Position numbers and translations under genes: made by a program
Assembly (NCBI GenBank): GCA_035764445.1
Contig: DASTZF010000074.1
Span: 1 to 7,418, forward strand
Direction of reading: 5' to 3'
Source of the DNA: JAEUPI01 sp035764445
GTDB taxonomy: Bacteria > Pseudomonadota > Gammaproteobacteria > Burkholderiales > Burkholderiaceae_C
DNA: 7,418 nt
Shown here: positions 1 through 6,160 of the stretch, one piece after another
Layout of the letters: the number at the start of each line of letters is the position of its first letter
How positions within the stretch are numbered: the first letter of the stretch is position 1
Notes under the pieces: generated by a model
What the model saw: the letters and a program-made list of their open reading frames with translations, nothing else
What the model was told of the DNA's origin: nothing
The model's database searches: none

Positions 1-98
1 GTGGCGCTCATGATGCGACGGCCTCCGCTTCGCTCCGGCTTCCCTGCGGTGCTCGGGCTGCGAAGGCGGCTGCGGAACTCGCCCTCGCACGGCCGCGA

Positions 99-114
99 CG
101 CTGCTGGCGCAGCG
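99..114. repeat. Local stem-loop 1, left half of the long palindrome
   Basis: CGCTGC (99-104) pairs perfectly with GCAGCG (109-114) around a 4-nt loop. The mirror position in the other half (413-428) also forms a perfect 6-bp stem with a 4-nt loop, but from different bases: CGACGC and GCGTCG. Confidence 0.6.
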
Positions 115-147
115 CCGCTGTGCTCGGAGCTCGACCAGTCCTCGCCG

Positions 148-171
148 GCGCGTCGCCTTGCGGCGACGCGC
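148..171. repeat. Local stem-loop 2, left half of the long palindrome
   Basis: A perfect 10-bp stem: GCGCGTCGCC (148-157) pairs with GGCGACGCGC (162-171) around the loop TTGC. The equivalent place in the right half (359-374) forms a shorter 6-bp stem, CGCCGC with GCGGCG, around loop CCAA, which reads TTGG on the other strand. Confidence 0.6.
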
Positions 172-358
172 AACCTTCGCAACCCTGCGCTTCTCGGCGC
201 CGCATAAATCGCGCCGCCGCACACCCGCCCACAACTTTGCAGGCAGCACCGAGCTGTTCGACCGGCATGCCACGGCGGTGCTCGCAAGGCTGCGGGTGGG
301 CAGGTCCGGGTGCGAATGTGCGGCGCCGAGAAGCGCAGCTGCGCGAGGGGGAGCCCAG

Positions 359-374
359 CGCCGCCCAAGCGGCG
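359..374. repeat. Local stem-loop 2, right half of the long palindrome
   Basis: CGCCGC (359-364) pairs with GCGGCG (369-374) around a 4-nt loop. Its centre is within 1 bp of the mirror image of the 148-171 hairpin, yet the stem sequence differs from that hairpin. Confidence 0.5.
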
Positions 375-412
375 GTGGGCCGGCGAGGATTGGCGAGCAC
401 CGAGCATAGGCG

Positions 413-428
413 CGACGCGCGAGCGTCG
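413..428. repeat. Local stem-loop 1, right half of the long palindrome
   Basis: CGACGC (413-418) pairs with GCGTCG (423-428) around a 4-nt loop. The coordinates are the exact mirror of the 99-114 hairpin about 263.5, with a different but still fully paired stem. Confidence 0.55.
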
Positions 429-578
429 TGCCGGCCATGCGAGGGCGAGTTCCGCAGCCGCCCTCGCGCAGCGAGCATCGCAGGCGCCCCGGAGCGAAGC
501 GGAGGGCGCCGCACTCTGAGCACCCGGGCCTGCTCGCCCGCAGCCTTGCCTGCTCGACCCGACCAAAAACTCTCATGC

Positions 579-1433
579 TCAACTCTTCACCGCCCCGGCG
601 GTGATCCCCGAGACCATGTAGCGCTTGAACGCGTAGTAGATCGCCGCCGGCGGCAACGCGTAGAGAAAGCCGGTGGCCATCAGCAGCTCCCACGGCGAAT
701 CGTCGGCCGACAGAAAGTGGCCCAGCGCCACCGCGAGCGTGATGTCGGTGTCGTTGCTCAGCAGCAGGAACGCGTAGAGGTACTCGTTCCACGCCAGCAG
801 CAGCGCGTACGTGCCCACCGCCACCAGCGACGGCACCATCAGCGGCAGGTAGACCAGGCGGAACAGCTGCAGCGGGCTCGCGCCGTCGATGCGGGCCGCC
901 TCGTCGAGCTCCAGCGGCAGCTTGTCGGAGGCCTGCTTGAGCACCCAGATGCAGTACGGCGAGGCGATCGTCACCATCGCCAGGATCAGCGCCCATTGGT
1001 TGTTGAGCAGGCCGTACAGACCCATCGTCTTGTACATCGGCACCGCGAGGAACGCAGCCGGGATGAAGTAGGTGAACAGCGCCAGGTTCATCACCGCGCG
1101 ACCGCCGTTCACCTTCAGCCGACTGATCGCGAACGCCGCGCAGGTGGCGACGAACAGCGTGAGCGCGCCGACCGTCAGCGCGATCAGCAGCGAGTTGCCG
1201 AGCTGCAGCCAGAAGTGATTGAGGTAGAAGTGCTGCTCGCGGAACACGATCGAAAAGTTCTGCAGCGTCGGCTCCTTCGGCCACAGCCGGCCCGAGGTGG
1301 CGGAGTCCTTCGACGAAATCGCGAACAGGAACAGGTGGTAGACGGGGATCATCGTCCACAGCAGCACCGGAATACCGACCAGCAGCAGCCGCGCCTCGAG
1401 GCTGACCTTGCGCCAGCTGAAACGGGTACTCAC
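579..1433 (-). CDS. Carbohydrate ABC transporter permease, MalG type
   Basis: This 284-residue inner-membrane protein is the second permease of a CUT1-type sugar importer. Hydrophobic segments lie near residues 16-38, 80-104, 114-132, 146-166, 200-222 and 249-267, which fits the usual six spans. The cytoplasmic EAA loop that docks on the ATPase is clear at 178-201: E178-A-A followed by R-I-D-G184 and a closing L-P-L-M-V-P. The length is normal for the family. The start is GTG at 1431-1433, which overlaps the stop codon of the upstream malF-like gene (GTGA), with an AAGAGG ribosome-binding site (1442-1447) 8 nt upstream inside that gene. This implies translational coupling. The reading frame stays open far upstream, but that part overlaps malF in another frame and is not coding. 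It is the last gene of the cluster in view: its stop is followed by a T5 tract without a hairpin, then by the long palindrome. The substrate is unknown. Confidence 0.95.
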   Translation of the reverse strand: MSTRFSWRKVSLEARLLLVGIPVLLWTMIPVYHLFLFAISSKDSATSGRLWPKEPTLQNFSIVFREQHFYLNHFWLQLGNSLLIALTVGALTLFVATCAAFAISRLKVNGGRAVMNLALFTYFIPAAFLAVPMYKTMGLYGLLNNQWALILAMVTIASPYCIWVLKQASDKLPLELDEAARIDGASPLQLFRLVYLPLMVPSLVAVGTYALLLAWNEYLYAFLLLSNDTDITLAVALGHFLSADDSPWELLMATGFLYALPPAAIYYAFKRYMVSGITAGAVKS

Positions 1434-2293
1434 TTGGAGAGCCTCTTCATCATGAAGTACACCAGCGGCAGCACCAGCGGCAGCGAGACGACGATGCTCG
1501 CCATCGCCAGGTCTACCTGGTCGAGCCGCAGGTAGCGGATGCCGAGCGTCGCCAGCACGTGCGTCAGGTCGGCCGGGCCGCCGCCGGTGAGCAGGTAGAC
1601 GCTGTTGAAGTCGCCCAGCGTCCAGATCATCGACAGGATGGTCGACGTCAGGTACAGCGAGCGCATCGCCGGCCAGGTGATGAAGCGGAACTTCTGCCAG
1701 CCGGTGGCGCCGTCGACGCTGGCGGCCTCGTACTGCTCGGTGGGGATCGCCAGCCGCCCCGCCACCAGGATCAGCGTCCAGAACGGCAGGCTCTTCCACA
1801 CGTGCATCAGCATCGAGAAGCCGAGCGCGAGCGTCGGGTCGTTGAGCCAGTTGGGGCCGTCGAGGCCGGTGAGCCTGAAGATCGTCGAGTTGATGACGCC
1901 CCACTCGGGGTTGAGCATGAAGCGCACCGACAGGATGGTCGGGATCGACGGCACCGCCCACGGGATGATGAACAGCACCGACAGCACGCGGATCCACCAG
2001 CGCTCGTGCACGAAAAAGCCCGACAGCCCGAGCGCGACGATCATCTTCAGGTTGATCGCCACGACGATGAAGATGATCGTGTTGATCGCGGTGCGGAAGA
2101 AGATCGGGTCGTCGAACAGGTGCACGTAGCTCGACGGGTGGCGTGCCAGCCACAGGCCGTAGCCCACCGGGTACAGCACGAAGACGACGAACACCAGCAC
2201 GTAGGGCAGCACCAGCGCGCGGCCCCAGAATTGCCAGCGGCTCGTCGTTCGACGCGGCACCGGTGCAGCGACGGAAACGGCGGCTGTGCTCAC
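1430..2293 (-). CDS. Carbohydrate ABC transporter permease, MalF type
   Basis: This 287-residue inner-membrane permease is the partner of the MalG-type protein. The first hydrophobic span is at about residues 25-48, with further spans near 68-92, 101-120, 158-180, 212-232 and 262-281. The EAA loop runs from E189 to P208 (E-A-A-S-V-D-G195, closing with I-T-W-P). It is a short MalF without the large periplasmic insert of the enterobacterial maltose protein, as is usual for CUT1 systems. The start is GTG at 2291-2293, preceded by GGGAG (2305-2309) at a long 11-nt spacing, so initiation may be modest. It follows the binding-protein gene on the same strand after 94 bp that contain a stem-loop. The stop overlaps the next gene's start by 4 bp. 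Family assignment is secure; the transported solute is not. Confidence 0.95.
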   Translation of the reverse strand: MSTAAVSVAAPVPRRTTSRWQFWGRALVLPYVLVFVVFVLYPVGYGLWLARHPSSYVHLFDDPIFFRTAINTIIFIVVAINLKMIVALGLSGFFVHERWWIRVLSVLFIIPWAVPSIPTILSVRFMLNPEWGVINSTIFRLTGLDGPNWLNDPTLALGFSMLMHVWKSLPFWTLILVAGRLAIPTEQYEAASVDGATGWQKFRFITWPAMRSLYLTSTILSMIWTLGDFNSVYLLTGGGPADLTHVLATLGIRYLRLDQVDLAMASIVVSLPLVLPLVYFMMKRLSK

Positions 2294-2331
2294 TGCTCGA
2301 ACGACTCCCGCTCAATGCAACGTTGGAACCG

Positions 2332-2375
2332 CATCACCCAGGCGACGGAACGTGCGCCGACGGCCCCGGGTGATG
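2332..2375 (-). promoter_or_regulatory. Stem-loop between the binding-protein gene and malF-like gene
   Basis: A perfect 8-bp inverted repeat, CATCACCC (2332-2339) and GGGTGATG (2368-2375), encloses 28 nt. On the minus-strand transcript it begins 12 nt after the binding-protein stop codon (TAG, 2388-2390) and ends 38 nt before the malF-like start. No U-run follows, so it is not a standard terminator. Stem-loops at this place are known in sugar ABC operons, such as the REP sequences between malE and malF in Escherichia coli, where they help keep binding-protein mRNA more abundant than permease mRNA. The same role here is an inference. Confidence 0.5.
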
Positions 2376-2387
2376 GACTTTCCGCCG

Positions 2388-3782
2388 CTACGGCTTCGGC
2401 GTCTCGGTCCCCGCCACGGTCTTGATGCGCGCGATCATCTCGTCGACCGCCTTGTCGACCGGCACCTTCTCGTTGAGGATGCGGTTCATCGCCTTGGCCC
2501 ACACGTTCTCGTTGTTGAGCACGGTGAACTTGTAGTTCTTGGTGAATTCGAACGGCACCGTGCCGTTCATGAACTGGTTGTAGACCGCCAGCCGATGCGG
2601 ATCGCCCTTCCAGAACGGGCTCTGCTGCGACGCCTTCATCACCGGGAACCAGCGGCCGAGCGAACCTTCGACGTACGGCTGCAGGTTGGCCTCGTCGAGC
2701 ATGAAGGCGACGAACTTCTTGGCCGTGGCCTTGTTCTTGGCGTCCTTGAAGATCACGCCGACCTTCACCGCCGCGCGGTAGATCATCTTGCTGCCGTCGG
2801 GCTTGTTGGGAAAACCGGCGGTGGCGATCAGCTCGCTGTAGTTCTTCTTCGCAGTCGCGCGCTGGGCCTCGGTCAGCGTGGTGTTGTTCATGTCGTCGAG
2901 CCACTTGGCGGCGATCGAGATGGTCGCGTTGTGCGTCATCACGATCGTCTTGTTGTGAAACGCGACGTTGTTGTCGGGATCCTTCCAGCTGGTGCTCGAC
3001 GGCGGCGTGCAGCCCTTGGAGTAGACCGCGGTGTAGTCGGTCATCGCGCCGATCAGGCCCTGGCGCACCGCCGGGTCGTCGACCAGCAGCTTGCCCGAGT
3101 CGTTGACCATCTTGACGTTGTAGGCGTCGGCGAAGGTGAGGAACGAATAGAACGAGTCGCTCGAGTCCACCCCCATCGGAAAGCCGGTGGCGAAGCCGCG
3201 CTGGCCGGTCTTCTGCCGGTACGCGGGCTGCACCTTGTCGCACCAGAAGCTCCAGTACTCCTTCCAGCCGGTCGGGATGTCGCTGTCCTTGAACCCGGCC
3301 TCGGCGAGCATGTCCTTCCAGTACTGGATGTGCATGGTCTGCTGCTTGATCGGGAACGCGTAGTACGCACGCGACTTGGTCTGGTCGTTGTAGAGGAAGG
3401 TGGTCGACAGCGCCGCCGCCTCGAACTTGGCGCGGATCGGGTCGATCACGCTCGAGATGTCCTCGAGCTTGCCGTCGAACGCCCACTTGGCTGCGACCTG
3501 GAAGTCGTAGACGTCGGCGTAGGCCACGTCGGGCGGCGTGCCGGAGTCGAGCGCCGCCACCGTCTTGGGAATCATGTCCTGGATCGGGTACTGCGACAGC
3601 TCGCCCTTGATGCCCTTGTTCTTGGCCTCGAACTTCTTGATCGCGTCGAACAGCGCGTCGTCCTCGGACTTGTAGAAGCCCTTGACCCAGAACACGGTGA
3701 GTTTTTCCTGCGCGAACGCCGGCGCGGCAGCAAGCAGCGCGCCGGCGACCAGCACGCGTGCGAGCAACGGGGAAATCTGCAT
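2388..3782 (-). CDS. Periplasmic sugar-binding protein of an ABC importer (extracellular solute-binding protein family 1)
   Basis: This 464-residue protein would capture the solute in the periplasm and deliver it to the MalF/MalG-type pair encoded downstream. Residues 1-24 form a Sec signal peptide: Arg9, a hydrophobic core, then A-F-A before Q25. There is no lipobox cysteine, so the mature protein should be soluble. Typical features include L-T-V-F-W near the mature N-terminus, G-T-P-P-D-V at 81-86 (the family's usual early motif) and many exposed aromatic residues suited to sugar stacking (for example Y175-W180 and W378-F379). C181 and C258 are the only cysteines and could form a disulfide. 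The length is at the long end of the family. The ATG start has AGGAGA (3792-3797) 9 nt upstream, the best ribosome-binding site in the cluster, consistent with high expression. The exact sugar cannot be inferred. Confidence 0.95.
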   Translation of the reverse strand: MQISPLLARVLVAGALLAAAPAFAQEKLTVFWVKGFYKSEDDALFDAIKKFEAKNKGIKGELSQYPIQDMIPKTVAALDSGTPPDVAYADVYDFQVAAKWAFDGKLEDISSVIDPIRAKFEAAALSTTFLYNDQTKSRAYYAFPIKQQTMHIQYWKDMLAEAGFKDSDIPTGWKEYWSFWCDKVQPAYRQKTGQRGFATGFPMGVDSSDSFYSFLTFADAYNVKMVNDSGKLLVDDPAVRQGLIGAMTDYTAVYSKGCTPPSSTSWKDPDNNVAFHNKTIVMTHNATISIAAKWLDDMNNTTLTEAQRATAKKNYSELIATAGFPNKPDGSKMIYRAAVKVGVIFKDAKNKATAKKFVAFMLDEANLQPYVEGSLGRWFPVMKASQQSPFWKGDPHRLAVYNQFMNGTVPFEFTKNYKFTVLNNENVWAKAMNRILNEKVPVDKAVDEMIARIKTVAGTETPKP

Positions 3783-3842
3783 GGCTTGTTGTCTCCTGAA
3801 GGGTGTGCGCCGTCGGCGCGGCGCGGCCAGCGTAATCGTATG

Positions 3843-3878
3843 ATGATTGACGGGTCCGCCGTTCGGGACAAACCCGTC
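3843..3878 (-). promoter_or_regulatory. Possible promoter with flanking inverted repeat ahead of the binding-protein gene
   Basis: In the 102-bp gap between the dehydrogenase stop and the binding-protein start, GACGGGT (3849-3855) and ACCCGTC (3872-3878) form a perfect 7-bp inverted repeat 16 bp apart. On the minus strand a weak sigma-70-like pair fits inside: TTGTCC (3866-3871) and AATCAT (3843-3848) with 17-bp spacing, each 4 of 6 to consensus. One arm would lie just upstream of the -35 and the other just upstream of the -10, as an operator might. It could also be a hairpin in read-through mRNA, but no U-run follows, so a terminator is unlikely. No regulator gene is in the window. Confidence 0.3.
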
Positions 3879-3884
3879 CGCGTC

Positions 3885-4865
<981 letters not shown>

Positions 4866-4887
4866 CGTCTCGCTCCTCGTGCGGCCA

Positions 4888-4936
4888 CCGATCGCGGCGC
4901 GACAGACTAGCGCAACGGCGCGCGACGCGCGATCGG
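4888..4936. repeat. Inverted repeat in the divergent gap between gnd-like and SRPBCC genes
   Basis: CCGATCGCG (4888-4896) and CGCGATCGG (4928-4936) are perfect 9-bp inverted arms 31 bp apart. They lie in the 117-bp gap from which two genes diverge. This may be a regulator site or a chance pairing in G+C-rich DNA. No convincing -35/-10 pair was found on either strand. Confidence 0.3.
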
Positions 4937-4982
4937 CATTCGCCTGGCGGTGCGCCACGCTCGCATGCGCTAACCTCGCGCG

Positions 4983-5528
4983 ATGACGATGAAGACCCTG
5001 CTCGCCTGCGCGCGCTGGAGCGCGCTGTGCTGGTGGCTCGCGATGCCCGCCTGCGCCGCCACCGGCAACGTGACGCCGCATGGCTTCATCAGCATCTTCC
5101 GCGACGAGGTGAACGCATCGCCGGCCGACGTGTGGCGCGCGCTGACGCAGCTGCCGCGCTGGTGGAGCAACGACCACACCTACTCCGGCCAGGCGACGAG
5201 CCTGAGCCTCGACGTGCAGGCCGGCGGCTGCTGGTGCGAGCGCTGGGGCGACGGCAACTCGGTCGCGCACGGTCAGGTGGTGCTCGTGCAGCCGGGCCGC
5301 ACGCTGCGCGTCTACGCCAACCTCGGGCCGCTGCAGGAGCTGCCCGTCAACGGCGTGCTGACCTTCACGATCGCGATGCAGGAGACCAAGACCATCCTGC
5401 GCATGACCTATCGCGTCAGCGGCCCTCCCGATGTGGGCATGGAGAAACTGGCGCCGCTGGTCGATGGCGTGATGGGCCAGCAGTTCAAGCGCCTGAAGTC
5501 GTTCGCCGAGAGCGGCAAACCCGAGTAA
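4983..5528 (+). CDS. Exported SRPBCC (START/AHSA1-like) fold protein
   Basis: This 181-residue protein has a likely Sec signal peptide: K4 and R11, a hydrophobic stretch around 13-22, and A-C-A before A26, so it is probably periplasmic. The mature part has the marks of the SRPBCC hydrophobic-cavity fold. These are an A-D-V-W-R-A-L-T helix with L-P-R-W-W (48-61), a central G-G-C-W-C-E-R-W-G turn (81-89), H-G-Q-V-V-L-V-Q-P-G-R (96-106), and a C-terminal amphipathic helix (about 152-175). Such proteins bind lipophilic ligands, but ligand and role here are unknown; export is less usual than the common cytoplasmic form. C83 and C85 sit two apart in the turn. ATG codons at 4983 and 4989 both fit, and neither has a good ribosome-binding site. 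It is transcribed away from the gnd-like gene and looks monocistronic. Confidence 0.85.
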   Translation: MTMKTLLACARWSALCWWLAMPACAATGNVTPHGFISIFRDEVNASPADVWRALTQLPRWWSNDHTYSGQATSLSLDVQAGGCWCERWGDGNSVAHGQVVLVQPGRTLRVYANLGPLQELPVNGVLTFTIAMQETKTILRMTYRVSGPPDVGMEKLAPLVDGVMGQQFKRLKSFAESGKPE

Positions 5529-5545
5529 GCGCCGCGCCGCGCGTG

Positions 5546-5698
5546 ATGGAGTGCCGCCACCGCGGGGCGACCGCGGGCGACGCACTGACCGAAGACCTGG
5601 TGATGCTGAAGCTCGGCGAGCAGCTGTTCAAGGCCAACCTGCAGGCGCTGCGCACGCGCGATCGCCTGCTCGGCACGCTGCTCGACGAGACGGCCTGA
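5546..5698 (+). pseudogene. Probable remnant or micro-gene: C-terminal helix of a flagellar basal-body rod/hook-type protein
   Basis: The 50-codon frame ends with a stretch that resembles the C-terminal coiled helix of FlgC/FlgE/FlgG-type axial proteins. The visible features are D17-L-V, F28-K-A-N31, L35-R-T37-R-D39 and L41-L-G-T-L-L. In that family the C-terminal helix pairs with an N-terminal helix carrying an S-A-x-N-x-A-N motif. No such N-terminus exists here, because the DNA upstream is the intact SRPBCC gene, whose stop lies 17 bp before. No ribosome-binding site precedes the ATG (5546-5548) or the adjacent in-frame GTG. The simplest reading is the 3' scar of a lost small rod-like gene; an expressed 50-residue protein is possible. 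The resemblance rests on pattern memory and is short. Confidence 0.5.
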
Positions 5699-5705
5699 CG
5701 CCGCA

Positions 5706-5721
5706 GAGCGCCCGCGCGCTC
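5706..5721. terminator. Small hairpin in the convergent gap
   Basis: GAGCGC (5706-5711) pairs with GCGCTC (5716-5721) around a 4-nt loop. It sits between the rightward flagellar-type remnant and the leftward unknown gene, and overlaps the latter's stop codon (5720-5722). No U-run follows on either strand, so any terminator role is uncertain. Confidence 0.25.
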
Positions 5722-6112
5722 AACCCAACAGCGACTCGGCGGCCTGGCACACCGCCTGGCCGACATGCACGCCGAGCGCGAGCGCGGCGCCGTTGACGTG
5801 CGAGACCACGCCGTGCTGCCACGCGTCGAGCGCATCGCCGATGCGCGCGCTGGTGTGCGACACGGTGGCCGCCGCGATGCCACGCGCCTGCAGCATCGCC
5901 AGCGCCGCGATGCCGGCGTCGTCCTTGCCGATGCCGGCGTCGTTGAAGAACACCGCGCGCAGTGGCCGCTGCAGCGCGAACTGCGCCGAGCTGCGCCCGC
6001 CGTGCGAGCCGGTCACGACGATCGCGCCCGCGTCGCCGGCGTCGAGCTGGGTGATCGAATCGACCGCGATCACGCGGCCCTGCGGACCGCGTGCCATCTC
6101 TTGCTTGCGCAT
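5720..6112 (-). CDS. Conserved-looking protein of unknown function, 130 residues
   Basis: I do not recognise a named family. The protein is compact and probably cytoplasmic, with no signal peptide or membrane span. It alternates short beta strands and helices and has glycine-rich, polar turns that look like a binding site: V-V-T-G-S-H-G-G (32-39), F-N-D-A-G-I-G-K-D (56-64), S-A-R-I-G-D (88-93) and V-S-H-V-N (103-107). Four such motifs in 130 residues suggest an enzyme or ligand-binding fold rather than a random frame. The ATG at 6110-6112 was chosen. The in-frame ATG at 6095-6097 would be five residues shorter, and an upstream one at 6160-6162 would collide with the divergent gene's start. 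The ribosome-binding site is weak. Only 46 bp separate it from the divergent hydrolase gene, so the two may share control. Confidence 0.7.
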   Translation of the reverse strand: MRKQEMARGPQGRVIAVDSITQLDAGDAGAIVVTGSHGGRSSAQFALQRPLRAVFFNDAGIGKDDAGIAALAMLQARGIAAATVSHTSARIGDALDAWQHGVVSHVNGAALALGVHVGQAVCQAAESLLG

Positions 6113-6139
6113 CGCGCGATTGTGGTGCCTGCTGTCATG

Positions 6140-6160
6140 ATGTCGCCGAGGAGGCGACAT
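6140..6160 (+). promoter_or_regulatory. Hairpin holding the ribosome-binding site and start codon of the dehalogenase-like gene
   Basis: ATGTCGCC (6140-6147) and GGCGACAT (6153-6160) form a perfect 8-bp stem with the 5-nt loop GAGGA (6148-6152). The GAGGAGG ribosome-binding site starts in the loop and runs into the 3' arm. The last two bases of that arm are the A and T of the ATG start (6159-6161). On the mRNA this could hold translation down. On DNA it is a 21-bp palindrome of operator-like size. Either role is an inference. Confidence 0.5.

Larger units (their letters stand above)
22..505. repeat. Long imperfect inverted repeat, about 480 bp, two head-to-head copies of a structured unit
   Basis: The left half reappears as its reverse complement in the right half around one axis at about 263.5. 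Perfectly paired blocks are 22-38 with 489-505 (17 bp), 65-89 with 438-462 (25 bp), 121-127 with 400-406, 139-149 with 379-389 (11 bp), 185-204 with 319-338 (20 bp) and 245-251 with 276-282. Between the blocks the halves have diverged, but the coordinate sums stay at 523-528, so there is little net insertion or deletion. Each half holds local stem-loops (99-114 and 148-171 on the left, 413-428 and 359-374 on the right). Reading frames here are spurious: both strands give similar Arg/Ala/Ser-rich peptides simply because the DNA is a palindrome. It could be a dispersed intergenic repeat family present as two facing copies, a non-autonomous mobile element, or a structured transcript. No terminal target duplication was identified. 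Confidence 0.85.

Noticed and set aside
22..505. Insertion sequence or CRISPR array as the explanation of the left repeat region.
   Set aside because: There is no transposase frame, and no evenly spaced direct repeats with unique spacers; the symmetry is inverted, not tandem.
1..523. Open frames on both strands in the left region (plus strand 1-207 and minus strand 8-523), encoding similar Arg/Ala/Ser-rich peptides.
   Set aside because: The similarity follows from the DNA palindrome. Composition is low complexity, with no recognisable domain and no ribosome-binding site.
560..578. Intrinsic terminator after the MalG-type gene (T5 on the minus strand, 565-569).
   Set aside because: No G+C-rich stem directly precedes the T-run.
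1434..2315. N-terminal extension of the MalG-type protein to 578 residues.
   Set aside because: The extra part is the MalF-type gene read in another frame; the GTG at 1431-1433 with an AAGAGG site gives a normal-length protein.
4866..5585. N-terminal extension of the dehydrogenase by 240 residues.
   Set aside because: The true N-terminus is marked by the Rossmann G-L-G-R-M-G directly after the ATG at 4863-4865 and by a good AGGAG site. The extension runs opposite the SRPBCC gene.
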